Assembly (NCBI GenBank): GCA_003667245.1
Contig: RCNN01000084.1
Location: 1 to 64,000, forward strand
Origin: Heterostelium multicystogenum
Taxonomy: Eukaryota; Evosea; Eumycetozoa; Acytosteliales; Acytosteliaceae
Direction of reading: 5' to 3'
DNA length: 64,000 nucleotides
Below are positions 30,121-42,595 of the stretch, in pieces. How positions within the stretch are numbered: position 1 is the first letter of the stretch; each line of letters begins with the position of its first letter. The notes beneath the pieces were generated by a model, which was not told where the DNA came from, searched no databases, and saw only the letters and a program-made list of their open reading frames with translations. The position numbers and the translations under genes were made by a program.

Positions 30121-32081
30121 ATGATTAAGACATTATCTGCGATCAAAGATTTAGTTAAATCTATAGATGAAGGTATGTAGATTGAATATATAATTAATGC
30201 AACCGATCACGTAGATTGCATCAATGCCAGCTGCTGCTGCTAGTCAAGCGTAAAGCTTATTTCTATGTATTATATCTTTAGAGGAAAGAAATACTGGTCC
30301 AAATGTAAGTGACATCAAGAAATTCGAGAAGAACCTACAATAATGTACAGAAGTTAGTTGAGTTGCAAACCAATCTAAAGAAATTACGTATGTTTAAGTT
30401 TGATTTGAATCAAGAGCTTGCTTGTGTGAGTGGTGACTTACTCAAATCAAACCAACCACGCACCGCACACTAAAATCTAGAAAAAGAACAACAACCTGAA
30501 CCAACTTTGTCAGATCAGCAAATTGTTGACCAGTTTAAGAAATGGCTGGCCGACAATGGATGCCAAGAGTCGTTGGACAAGGTTAAGATTGTACGTACAC
30601 TTGCAGAGGGAACAGGTTTGACTGCAACCACTGAAATCAAGGAGGGCGAGGAGTTTATCAAGGTGCCACTCAAGTTGTTTATGTCACAGGAGACTGCTTT
30701 CAAGTCCTTCGGAGATAAGGTCTCGCGTGAGCCACTCTTCAGAATGCTGCCAAACATGCTCCTCGTCATTCACTTGATTCAAGAGACACAGGCCAAGAAC
30801 TCATTCTGGGCACCATACATCCGTATGCTTCCACGCTCCTACAAGACCGCGCTCTACTTCACTATGCCCGAGTTCCAATTGCTCATCGGCTCACCAGTGC
30901 TCGAGGAAGCTATCAACACCTACCGTAACACTCTCAGACAATACTGCTTCCTCTACGACTTTTTCGGTAAGAATCCAGGTGTTTTATCGACATCTCATTT
31001 CACTTGGGAGCTCTTTATTTGGGCTGTTTCAACTTTGATGTCCAGACAGAATCAAATCCCATTCACCAACACCGTCCCTGCCGCTGCTCCCTATGTCCAA
31101 CACAACGTGCAACACTGTTTGATTCCCTTCTGGGATTTGTGCAACCACGTTGCCACTGGAAAGATCTCGACTTTCTACGAGTCAGACACTCGCGCCCTGA
31201 CATGCTCCGCCATCAAGAACTTCAAGGTTGGTGACCAAGTATTCATCAACTACGGTGAGCGTCCAAACTTCCAACTTCTCCTCTACAGTGGATTCTGCCT
31301 GAAGACCAATCCAAACGACACCCTCAAATTCAAATTGCAACTTGAGAATGATGAGTTACAACACGACAAGATTCACATTCTCGAGGAACGTGGAGTCAAT
31401 CAAAATCCACAGATCGTCCTCGACTCAAATCCAGCAAACACAACATTGCCAGCCATCATGTTGCCCTTCATGAGAGTATACGCAATGAACGCTGAAGAAA
31501 CAGCCAAGGTCGCACCAAAACTCGAGGCTGGACATAGTCACCATGACCACTCAAATTGCAACCACCAACCAACCAGAGAGGCTCATCTCTTGGTCAGCGA
31601 ACAAAACGAACTTGCAGCATACAAATCGATTGTTTCTCTCTTGAAAAAGCGATTGGCAAGCTACCCCACTACTCAACAAGAAGATGAGCAAATGCTTTCC
31701 AAGAATCCAGCCAACTTTATCAGATACACTCTATACATTAGAATTGCAGAGAAGAAGATACTCGACCGTTACATCAAGTTGGTTGAATCTATGATTGAGA
31801 AAGGTGTTATGACATACTATGTTGAACCAGAACCAGAGGAAGAGTGCCACGACGATCACGATGATCACAGTGGACACGGACACAGTCACGGAGGAGGACA
31901 TGGACACAGCCATGGAGGAGGACACGGTCACAGCCACGGAGGACACGGACACAGCCACGGAGGTAATGGAGGACATGGTCACAGTCACGGAGGAAGTGAA
32001 GGACATGGTCATAGCCACGGAGGAAGTGGAGGACATGGTCACAGTCACGGTGGAAGTGGAGGACATGGACACTCTCATTAA
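30121..32081 (+). CDS. SETD3-like SET methyltransferase with His-rich tail
   Basis: Protein of 570 residues, intact. Animal SETD3 is the actin-histidine N-methyltransferase. Shared features: an N-terminal helical segment (MIKTLSAIKDLVKSIDEE..., QTNLKKL), FKKWLADNGC (like LMKWASENGA), the SET I block AEGTGLTATTEIKEGEEFIKVP, NSFWAPYIRMLP, RQNQIP, CLIPFWDLCNHV and QVFINYGERPNF (SET III and IV with NH and catalytic Tyr), and the Rubisco-LSMT substrate-binding domain. Exons: 30121-30172, 30282-30304, 30351-30387 and 30481-32081; the 46-base second intron is very short. The last about 75 residues are a HGHSHGG tail with eight HGHSH motifs, plus a separate HSHHDHSNCNH patch in the C-lobe. This is absent from animal SETD3 and typical of Ni/Zn-binding regions. 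Confidence 0.88.
31846..32078 (+). repeat. HGHSHGG-encoding minisatellite
   Basis: In-frame tandem repeat of about 24-33 bases inside the last exon of the SETD3-like gene, coding eight HGHSH units spaced by GG, GGG, NGG, SEG and SGG. The units differ at third positions, so the array is not a very recent expansion and the peptide appears to be kept by selection. Confidence 0.85.
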
Positions 32082-32558
32082 AGAAAAAAAAAAAAAACAA
32101 AAACAAATAAAATCTAAAAACCATATATATTAACATATTTTGGTCCAATCTGGATGTAAACGATCAGATTGGTCAACACTGGAAAGGTTGTACATATTTT
32201 CAGTGAAATCAATCGATTCACTACAGAGATGTAAAATCTTGTGGTGGGCTATTGGTTGCCTGTTTGATTTTCAAACAACAAACTTCCCCCATTTACCTCA
32301 TATTCTGTTGTTGATTGTGGACACGGAATCCTTACAAATTCCAATTTGTTTTTCGGAGTTTGAATGGAAATAATTATTTTTTATTGATATTTTCGAAATA
32401 AATAATTTTTTGATATTTTTTTTCAATTTTTGAAAACACTTGAACATTCTTGTAATATTGGCAAGAGCCCACATATCACTCTTTCATTTTTCATTTATTT
32501 GGTATTACTTTTAGCAAAAAGTTAGATTATCATTTAAAATAGAAGAACTGATCTAGAG
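32082..32558. other. Intergenic
   Basis: Begins with an A run just after the SETD3-like stop. AT-rich; the frame at about 32140-32373 lacks family support. No gene seen. Confidence 0.5.
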
Positions 32559-34065
32559 ATGTCTGAGAATCATCAAGACAACAACAACAACGAAGTTCCA
32601 AGAAGACATGGATGTATCTTTGCATCGGCTGCCGCTGATATCAAGGAGGGTATTAAGAATGCTTCTTTGATGGAACCGTATGTAGATAGATATTATTGTT
32701 TGGTCATATGTATGTAGATATTAATCCTATACATATGATATGAATCATTCTTTGTTTAGTGCTATGGAAGTAAGCACTGTTCACACTGGTGTCTATTATG
32801 GTTCATATTTGCAATTGGATAATCTATTGAACTGCCAAAAGCCAGAGAGCGTGAAAGCAGGTACTCCAGCTCATGAAGAAATGCTATTCATCATTATCCA
32901 TCAAGTAAATATTGATTGCTGCTTGCAAAAACAAAAAAAAAAACAAGGTGTTTCTTTGATATTAACTAAATTATAGACCTATGAGCTTTGGTTCAAACAA
33001 ATCATTCATGAAGTTGACTCTATTATCAAGATTATGTCTACTCCACCCACTCCGGAGCGTCAAAATGGTATCATTGTCAATCGTTTAGGTCGTATTATTC
33101 AAATTCAAAAGCTTTTGGTTGATCAAATCAGTATTCTCGAAACAATGACTGGTATGGATTTCTTGGAGTTCCGTAATCTTTTAGTTCCAGCTTCAGGTTT
33201 CCAGAGTGTTCAGTTCCGTGTTATTGAGAACAAGCTTGGTATATTACCAACCAACCGTCTCCAATACCAACAACACCACTACCACACATTCTTCTCTGAC
33301 AGCGACCGTGACATGCTCCAAAAATCCGAAAATGAAACATCTCTTCTTGCTTTGGTCTGCAAATGGTTAGAGAGAAACCCATTCTTACACTATAAAGACT
33401 ACGACTTTTGGTCATCCTACAAGAATGCTGTCGACAAAATTCTTGAAAGAGATTTAGAGAGAATCAAAAATAATTCTAACTTGACCGATGATATTAAAGA
33501 ACAAAATTATAAGGGTAATTCATAAATCGTTTGTCGATGAAATGGCCCATACTAATGTTTCAATGTCTATTTTAACAGAGGTTCACAAGAATATGGAATC
33601 TTTCAAAAACATTGTTTAATGAAACTGAATATAACAGCAAATTGGAAAAAGGAGAGGTTAGATTGTCATACAGGTATGGATAGCTAGATATAATATGGAT
33701 ATGTACTTTTTAACTAATGTTTTTAAATATTATAGAGCCATTCAATCTGCTTTATTGATCTATTTGTACAAAGATGAACCAATCTTCCATACACCATTCA
33801 TCATTTGAATCAATTGACAGAGATTGACGAATTGTTGGGTATGTGGAGATTCCGTCATATGATGATGGTACAAAGAATCATTGGTGCTAAGATTGGTACT
33901 GGTGGATCATCTGGATATCACTATCTTCGAACCACTGTTGGTGATCGTTACAAAATTTTCTTGGACCTCTTCAACTTGTCATCATACCTCATCCCAAGAA
34001 ACACTCTCCCACAACTCCCTAAAGCAGTCAGTGAACAAATGGACTTTGCATGGTCACCAATATAA
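32559..34065 (+). CDS. tdo: Tryptophan 2,3-dioxygenase
   Basis: Haem enzyme that opens the indole ring of L-tryptophan to N-formylkynurenine, the first step of the kynurenine/NAD pathway; cytosolic tetramer. About 400 residues. Blocks: YYGSYLQLDNLLNCQ, then HEEMLFIIIHQ and TYELWFKQIIHEVDS (active-site His before the YELWFKQ helix), SILETMTGMDFLEFRNLL, PASGFQSVQFRVIENKLG, GEVRLSYRAIQSAL, WRFRHMMMVQRIIGAK (axial haem His in RFRH) and GTGGSSGYHYLRTTVGDRYK. Five exons; introns 32678-32759, 32905-32976, 33515-33578 and 33674-33735. Frame breaks near 33612 and 33799. Start ATG 32559 with a polar, Asn-rich N terminus before the conserved core. All key residues are present. Confidence 0.95.
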
Positions 34066-34185
34066 TTATAATTAATCAATCGAGTAATGTGTATAATATG
34101 AAAGCATCTCATATAGCATTTGGTCAGTTCACAACAATAGCTTTTATAAAAATAAATTATACAAATCAAAGTTCTTTTATTAGTT

Positions 34186-35318
34186 TCAAGATGTTTGGAC
34201 CAATCCAATCTCTGGTGAGGTTGAGTTGGGTATGAAACCTCCCTTAAGATTACTTGCTAGAAGGAATGAATGTTCTTTGTCAATGACTCTAATTTTAACT
34301 TTGTTTATATTGGAGACCTGGAATGTAATTGTTTTTATATTTGGAAGAACATCTAACGAATTCCAGAGGAAAAATGGGAACCTGCTAACTAGCTCTATAT
34401 TTAAAACGAGAATCAAATGTTCGACATTCCTAAGTGACGTCGATGGGATTGAACAAGAATAATCTGCTGAGATTTTTAAAAGTTTCCAATTTCGATGGGA
34501 GAACATTATCACACATTTGGTTGAATCGATAACCAAACTCCAATTGAGTCACTTTGGGTGGTATAGTTCTAGGCTTCAAGGGTCTGTTAAATCGATATCC
34601 AAATCCCAAGTATTCGAGCGACCTAGGGAAATAGCTACATTTAATAGGTTGGTTGAAAGCATCTCCAAAGATCAAAATCTTTAGATTTTCAGGAAATAAA
34701 TTCGGTTTGAGTTCACAGTTGAATTGGTATCCAAAAATCAGACATTCCAATTCTTCAGGAAGCACGTTGGGTTTGATTGGTTGGTTGAATTTGAAGCCAA
34801 AAACCAAAGTTTTGATTTGTCCCACTGGAAACATTCCAACTTCTAAGGGTGAATTAAAATTAATACCAAGTTGTAAAATTGTAACTGTTGGCGGGATTAC
34901 ATCTTTATCATAAAAATCATCATTAAATCTTATATAGGTATTATTATCAAAAATATCTGTATTGATTAGAAAACAAAATAAAGTTAATTTCCAATCTTAA
35001 AAATAGGAATCTTTAAATCTTCTTACCATAATTTGCCCCACTAGTACTGACAAAAGTATCTAAAGTTGATAATTTAAAAGGTTTTACTGTATTTTCAGTA
35101 AGAAATTGGATTTTAAGATAATTGTAATGTTCGTTGGATGCATAGGATGCATAGGGAATTAATTCCTGTGGCGAAGTGAAATCATACAAGTTGAAGCAAG
35201 TGAATTTATCTTTATCTTCAAACAGTTTTTTGCATGTTAGAATTAATGATACTCTATCAATATTATCTGTGATGTAAAAGGTTATTTTCTTTAAAAGAAT
35301 ATGTGGAAGTGATAACAT
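34186..35318 (-). CDS. F-box-like / FNIP-repeat protein
   Basis: About 353 residues in two exons (35318-35027 and 34956-34186). N-terminal LSLPHILLKKITFYITDNIDRVSLILTCKKLF is the same F-box-like start as in the gene at 18233. The central part has FNIP repeats: FPVGQIKTLVFGFKFNQPI, LPEELECLIFGYQFNCEL, FPENLKILIFGDAFNQPI, FPRSLEYLGFGYRFNRPL and IPPKVTQLEFGYRFNQ. The canonical FNQPI pattern is clearer than in the first FNIP gene. One break near 34440, after which a C-terminal domain (HLILVLNIELVSRF... ITFQVSNI) follows to TGA at 34186-34188. Composition is AT-rich. The convergent neighbour is tryptophan dioxygenase, 120 bases away. Confidence 0.87.
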
Positions 35319-36110
35319 GATTTACTAATAAATCAATTAAATATACATAGTAAGTAAATAATGAATTAATAAATAATGAATGAATGTATGAATGAATCAA
35401 TAATTAAGTAATGTAATAAGATTAGTAAAAAACAAACAAACAACCAATGTTTATCATTTATATGTTTATCCTTATAACATTAATTAATATAAATTTTAAC
35501 ATTATTATTCGTATTTAAGGAAGTAATAATATTAAAAATAATATTAAAAGTAAGAGTATATTATTATTTGCTTAACAAATAGAAGAATATCATGACAGTT
35601 TACAACAATACTCTTTCTTCTTAACCACTTGTAGATCAACCAAACACACTGGTGAAACCCACCCCCACCCACCACTCTGATTGTGTTTTATTATTATCTG
35701 TGTCCATTTATAAAATGATATCATGAATATTATGTATTATTATTATTATGGAATGAATAATGAACATATTGTTTGATATATCTATACCTATCCGAATAAA
35801 GTTGATGCTACGCTAGTCGTACTAATATAATAGTATTTTGTAGTAGTTCACAATGGTTTTAATGTTGTCATATATGATTATGTTAGTATCAGTTTGTTAC
35901 CTATTATGAACTAAAATTCAAGTTATCTTAACAATATCAGTCTAAGTGAAGGAATATATAAAGCATTTAAATTGTTGTTTTTTTGTTGGATATTGTTTAT
36001 TATAGTAGTATAATGGCAACTTTATCAATGATCGAGTTAGATGGTCTGGTTTGTTGTTTATCATTTAATGGTGAAGTTGGGTGGAGATTGTTTTGAGGGT
36101 ATAATCAAAT
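35319..36110. other. Intergenic upstream of the second FNIP gene
   Basis: AT-rich, with AATGAATG-type repeats at 35361-35400. A strongly C-rich box (ACCCACCCCCACCCACCAC, about 35657-35675) lies about 340 bases upstream of the FNIP start and again resembles a CA-rich/G-box element. No gene seen. Confidence 0.45.
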
Positions 36111-39100
36111 TTAGGAGTCGATGGTTCCCTTTCTCTTTTTGATTCTGAGTTTAGATGATTCGTTGGTAAGGTCTTTGGATGTGTCGAGTTTGGATACAGA
36201 TTCGTAGAGTTGTGCTTCTGAAAGTTGAGGCAGTTCGTTAAGGAACTTCTGGATCACACCAACACTTGCTAGATTGTAGGTCTTCGATTGAACGAGATGC
36301 ACACGTTGAAGGATCTTGCTCAACATCTCATATTTGAGAAGATTGATTTGGTCCGATGACTTTGTAGATTTGTTGCCCTCGGTAATTCCGACCAAATGGT
36401 TGAAGTAGCTACCGAGATAGGGGACTGCAGGTGGCTCGACCAAGTCCATAATCTTTCTAAGCTTGGAGAGTGAAGTTGGTGAAATCATCTCTTCGAATTC
36501 CTGGAAGATTGCGCTGGCTTTGGAGTTGTTGATGTAGAACCAAGTCGACTTCAATCTCAACACTGCCCCATGCTTCATTCCAGCTATAATCGCAATTGCG
36601 CTATTGAAGTTCTTGAGTACCCAACAATTCTAATGGTTGGCAGGAGTTAGTAGGTTCCTTTGAGATGAGCTGAGATTAATACTTACCAAGGCAATATTTA
36701 TAAATTTGAAGATGAGCATAATTCGCTTATCCAGGTTGTAGCAGGTGGTTATTTCGCTTGCTACCCAACGTGAGATGTAGTTGAATCTGTTGGTGACATT
36801 CACTATGGATTGAGGTGGATTCGACTGGCTTTGGACATAGTCGAGCAGTTCGTGTTTGGTGATTTTAATGATCAGAGATTGATCGATGATCGATAGTTGT
36901 CTGGCAATCTCGTGTGATTTGAGGTCCATCAATGTGAAATTTTCTTGGTAAACAAAATCTGGAATTGGTGGTTGTTTCCAGCTTTCCTGGTCTTCGTCCG
37001 ATACGTAGGTACCATCGCGTCTCATCTTGATAATGTTTGTCAGCATTGTTATTTGATTTTTAATGGAGTAGGTGGAGGTTGGCATGCCCTGTTCAACAGT
37101 CTCCTGGCAAGTCTTACAGAACTCGAGCAGGCTAGCCGATTGGCTTTCTGTGAAGTCCTCCCAATTTCTATCAACCCATCGCTGAACGAATCGCAACACC
37201 TTTTGCTTGATAATAGGTGAATTGTTCTTTCCAGTATGATAGAATCGCTCGCTTAGTAGCTGTATAATGGTTTCAACATTTGTGAAGAGCAAATAGGTGT
37301 CGAAAAACATGTTCTCCAACTCTTTACCTAAACAAAGATAATAATTAGTATTTGGTGGATGTCCCATGCTATTGATGACCATCAAGTTGGTACTTACTGT
37401 GTCCTCTCTCGTGGGAAAGTGCATTGATCAACATTTTCAAAGTGGCTGACTTTATCTTTGGTATTCCATCTTCCGATGTGAATTCAATGTCAACATTGAT
37501 CACAGGACTGGCCATTAAATCACGAATGAAATCATCACCTTCTAAGAAAATACTTGAGGTCAAGTTTCCAGTGCTAGTGGACTCACGTAAAGGACCTCCA
37601 TTTTCTTCACGCTTTTTGAGTTTTCTTTTACTTGGGTCGCTTGTGCCACCGATTGATTTTCTTGTCTGCAGAACGGTTGCCGGCGAGAGTAGAGTAGTGA
37701 TACTTTGAGAGTGTCCGTGGTGTGAGTTTGGTTTTGTTGGAAGGACTAGACTGGTAAGACGTTTCTTGTTTGAAGGTGGCACTGCCATTGATTTATCCTC
37801 ATAGTATACTTCCTCAACAAATTCAAGCTTCGTTTGTTTCAACATCTCCAATTTTTGTGCAACAGGGGTTGCCATCTGATCGGTTGGTGGCGACTTCCTA
37901 TAGGAAGAAACAGCTGACGAACTTGAACTACTACGGTTAATGGATGAACTTTCTGCAATAGAATCATCGTGGTTGGATGTTTCGAGAAGGATTGATGTGG
38001 TTGGCATTGACTGACTCATTGAACAATCCAAGTGAGCTCCCAGACCACCATTTGTGTAGCTCATATTCTTGAAGGAATCCTCGTAGGACACATCCATGTG
38101 ATCTAGAAGTAAAGGGTTGATTGATTGGGTGAGCGGATTGCCGGTGTGAACTGTAGAGCTGTATGTAAAGCTGTTATTTCCTATGAGTGTTGTGTTCAAA
38201 TTACTGTGACTACTGTGGCGTATCAAGCTGGACACTGGTCCAGTATTGGTGGTAGTCTCTTGTTTACTGGGGTTGAATACTGCATTCAAACTGTTATTGC
38301 TAATGCTACTAGAGATCTTTCTTTCGCGCTTTCTTGGTGTCGGAGAGTCGGACATCGATGGCCCACTGCTGCTAGTATTATTGTTGTTAAGAGATGAATT
38401 ACTACCATTTCTCTCGGGGAAAAGAGGTCGCGGAGTTGAAGGTGAGCTACTGCAAGTTGTTTGAGTTCTCGGTGTAGTTATTGTATCAGTTGTTTTGGAA
38501 GTAAAGTTAATGTTGTTATTTTGCAGTGAAGGTTGGTGTGTTTGAGTGTTCTTTTTACGTGTAATCGTTTCTTTTGCCAGAGCCAGAAGATCACTAAACC
38601 TAGAAAGACGTTTATCTTTGCCGCTCCTTGGTGAAGTGAAATTGGAGGTTGATTTGCTTAAGTTATTGGATTTTCCATGATTAGTATTGGTATTCTCATG
38701 CTGGGAAACCAAGTCCTGGTGTGCTTCATCATCTTGCCAGCTATCACCAGAAGACGAAGATGTAGTATGCATAAGCATCTTCTCATGCTCTGAACTATAC
38801 TCATAGGAGGTAAAAGACCGGACACGTGCTCCCAAACCAAGTATGTTGCTCGAGCTTGTATTTCCCAGCTTGGAAAGATGCTCAGTGGAAACTGATGAAC
38901 TCAATGCTGAACTTTGGTTATCTTCAGCCAAACTGTTTATATTGTTGGGAATGCTTGTAGTGAGTGTCAAGGTGTTCTTTGTCAGCTTCAGTGGGGGAAC
39001 TTTTGGTCTGCTGTCTACTTGGCTCGATGGTTGTTGTAGGGGAGAGGTGACGCTCTTTGAGGGACTTACCATGGTAGATGAAGCCAATCCACGTTTTGCG

Positions 39101-40893
39101 TTGTTTCCTGAGAGTGGCATGGAAGGAGGGAGTGGAAGTGGTTTGGGTGGTTTTCTTGTTGGAGACAGTGGAGTTGATATAATTGGCGAGGTTGGTTCAC
39201 CACTGTTCGAGTTTGGCGACAAACATAGCTGTTCCATCATACTGCTGATTTGCAATGAATCCGATTGGTTGTTTGCAATAGAAATAGACTGAAGTATAGG
39301 CATTTCGACGCTGATCTTCTCAATCTTTTGCTGTTGATATTCTTGTTGAGGAATAAGCTGTTGCAACTGAGCCTGTTGTTGATGGAGACTGCTTCCTCGA
39401 CGAATATTATTACTGATTGAAAAGTCCCTGAGGGTCTTGCATTGTTTTATCGCTTCTGTTGGTACATGGAGAATTTCATTGTGATCGAGATAGAGGGTAT
39501 GAAGAGGAAGCACCATAAAGCATAGTGGAAATTCTGTTAGTTGATTGTGATTTAAACTAATCTTTTCGAGAGTTTCAATGAAAGAAAGAGGTGCCAACGA
39601 TTGTATGTATTTAAATCGATTGCTGTTGAGATTGATCGACTTTAGGAGGGAAAGTTGTGCAGTTTCGATTGGAATCGTGTCCACTTGATTGTATGATATA
39701 TCTATCCTCTTCAACTTTGTTAGTCTTTTTATTTCTGGTGGAATTTGAGTGATTTGATTCTTTTTCAGATTCAATCTTATTTTGAAAGATAGAGATGTTA
39801 GTTATGTTTAGGATGGATGAATATTTAAGTGATAATCTTGATTAGTAGTTACCTTCGAAGTGATGGAATATTACAAACACCAGTTGGGAATTTGGTTAGC
39901 TGACAATGGTCGAGTGACAATACTTTCAAGCTGCGAAAATGTGACCAGTTGACATAGCAAAGATCAAAGTCAATTTTGTAGTTTTTTCCAAGTAAAAGTC
40001 GTGGTAGTTTGGTAAGCTTTGAATGTTCAATCTTGAATGGGAAGTAGGTAAAATGAGTGTTTTCTAAATCTAGTCGGTTGGCTTTTGAGTTGTTGTGGTG
40101 GTTTGGCGTATCGCCACCTTCAGAGTGAGGAGACTGCAGTGGTGATGCATTTATTGATATATGTTGTGGCGGAAGCTTCGATGTTGGCAATCGAGATACA
40201 GGAGAGAGTGCACTGTTTCCTGGATATCCACAATTTAAATTACCTTGACTGTAAATATGACTAAGATGTGTTTGATTGTTTACATTACTATCATCGTTGC
40301 TATATGTTTGCTGGCTAATTGGTTGGTGTTGCTCTTTGTCTTTGTTGCTGTTGCTGCTGCTGGAGGTGGAAGTGGATGAAGAAGGGGAGGCTGGATACAT
40401 GTATGCATAGATTTTAGGAAGATAGGCGGGAAGTGTTGGGTTGTGCACTAGTGAGAGATACTTGAGCTGTGGGAGTTCTATGAGATTCGGTAGTTCTTCT
40501 AGGAGATTTGAGGTAAGAGAGAGATTTTCTAGTTCGAGGAGATCGAGAATGGTTGGAGGCAACACCACCAAGTTGTTGCGGTCCAACTTGAGAGTATTCA
40601 TCTGTCGCCACTTGTTGATTTCATTAGGCAGCTTGCTGAGCCTATTGAAGCTGAAATCTGCAAACATCAAAACGGGAGTCGCTTCAATGAGTTCCAACGA
40701 TATTTCAGTCAACAGATTCTCACTGACAGTAAGTGTTTTTCAATTTATTTGTTATTATATATGCCAAGGAAATATCTTTTAGTTTCATTCTAGAGAGTGT
40801 CAAACAATCTGTTGCCATTCCTGGATTTCCATTTTGGTAATAACTACTATTACTACTAGTGTTACTATTATTATATTGGTAATTATTTATCAT
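36111..40893 (-). CDS. LRR-containing Ras guanine-nucleotide exchange factor
   Basis: Large signalling protein of about 1525 residues that would load GTP on a Ras-family GTPase. N terminus is Asn/Ser-rich. Leucine-rich repeats follow (FSFNRLSKLPNEINKW, KLDRNNLVVLPPTIL, SLTSNLLEELPNLIEL; after an insert LSLDHCQLTKFPTGV, LKKNQITQIPPEIKRL, DISYNQVDTIP). A 700-residue low-complexity Ser/Thr/Pro/Asn region has a PPKPLPLPP proline motif. RasGEF-N lies around IKSATLKMLINALS...FVQRWVDRNWEDF. The CDC25-type RasGEF domain starts LMDLKSHEIARQLSIID and includes FNYISRWVASEI and NFNSAIAIIAGMKHGAVLRLKSTW. A basic tail ends the protein. Exons: 40893-39853, 39775-37398, 37327-36687 and 36629-36111. One break near 40738 (A run). 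Start taken at ATG 40893. Dictyostelids have more than 20 RasGEFs; I cannot name this one. Confidence 0.92.
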
Positions 40894-42086
40894 TTTATAC
40901 AATTATTTAGATATTGTATAATATTATTTTTAATATTATGGATTATTTATATTTAAGTTGGTGTGTTCCAGACTGGAATACTTTTGTTTGTATTATTTGG
41001 AAAAGATGGAAATGCTAAATTCCAACTGTTTAACCAAGTTGTTGATTTTTTAACTTTAAACTCAAACTCTAAGTTAAGTTTTGTTAGAAGTTAATATAGT
41101 AAACTTATTAATGTTTGTTACTTTTTAATAGTTACAGCTCGATTTAAAAATATAATATGATGATGAGGATGTGATGATTAATATTACTGATAATGTTTGT
41201 TTATTTTTTTTTGATTGATTGATATTAATTGATTGTGAGATATTATTACTACTACTACTATTATTATTATTTTTAGTTTAATTCATTAAATTATATAATG
41301 AATGATTCCATACAGATATATTCCAAATGGAATAAAACAATTATTATTTTTATATTATTATTATCTTGTTGTTGTTATATGTATTGATACTTATCAAGGG
41401 TAGTGTAGAGGTTGATATTGTTATTGTTGATGATGATGATGATGATATTATTGGATTTCTTATTTATTTACTTATTTAATTGATTTTGTTGGATTTTATT
41501 TTTTCTATACTTTGCTACCTCTGGTTGACCTACTTTAACATACAATAATAATAATAATAAATAAATAAATAAATATATAAAAATAATATTTATTTGTTTA
41601 TATTATTTCAAATCAATCATATATATGTATATATGTATATGTGTGTATAATATATCATTTATATATTAAAGAAAGAATATTAAGGTATGATTGGTGTCAG
41701 ATGGAGATCAATATTTGATCAATTAATTTAAAATAAATTTAAATAAATAGAATATTGGAATCAATCAATATATTATATTATATATTTTTATAATATTTGT
41801 ATTTATTTTTTAATGTTATTTTTGTTCTTTCAGTGAGCTGTGATGTGATATGAATTGATGATGTTGTTATTGTATTATTAGTGCTAATGATGATAATAAT
41901 GGTATTGGTGTTGTTATCTTTGCTGCAACAGTAGAGGTACTGTTGAGGAATCCCATCCTTATTTATAAATGGTAGTATATGTTTGTTGTTGTTTTTGTTT
42001 GATGCACCTTGTATCTTGTTGAAACAATTAATGGTTGTTGTTGCTGTTGTTGTTGTTTACAGTGGTAGTCGATATTCCAAGGTGTT

Positions 42087-42112
42087 GGTAGTGGTAGTGG
42101 TAGTGGTAGTGG
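42087..42112. repeat. GGTAGT hexanucleotide repeat
   Basis: About four GGTAGT units, GC-richer than the surroundings, in the intergenic region between the RasGEF and TMEM41B genes. Confidence 0.7.
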
Positions 42113-42558
42113 CGAGTGCTACTGCAATTGTGTCAATAGCAAAATTAAAATAGTGTGATGTCTATCTATTTAAAAAATGTGATATATTATTTTGAATTGT
42201 GTTGTTTATTTATATGATTCTCTTAGGGGTGGTGTTGTGTTGATGTAGTTCTTGTTGTATTGTGTGCTGTTGTTTTTGTTGTGCTGTTGTTTAGTTAATA
42301 TGATATATTAGGTACACTCTCAGCTAGATATGCTTCATTAAATAAGTGGTGTAACTAATTATCTCGTGTACAGTACCTGAGTGTATAAATACATATAAAC
42401 CTATTATATGTGTGGGTGTGTACATGTGTTTGTTTATCATTATATATTTAAAATAGTCATTTCCCCAAACATCAAAGATCGTTTCTGATAGGAATAGAGA
42501 TATCTCACATCTCACATTTTGAGCACACAACACTACTTAGTATAATAATATCAATATC

Positions 42559-42595
42559 ATTATTATTATTATTATTATTATTATTGTTATTGTTA
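42559..42595. repeat. ATT microsatellite
   Basis: A near-perfect ATT run of about a dozen units ending in TTG units. Noncoding. Confidence 0.8.

Noticed and set aside
31731..32148. Minus-strand frames over the His-rich repeat
   Set aside because: Shadows of the HGHSHGG-coding repeat; Val/Ser/Met composition is a by-product.
37424..39292. Several plus-strand frames of 70-150 codons
   Set aside because: Antisense to the Ser/Thr-rich RasGEF exon, which is one long continuous frame.
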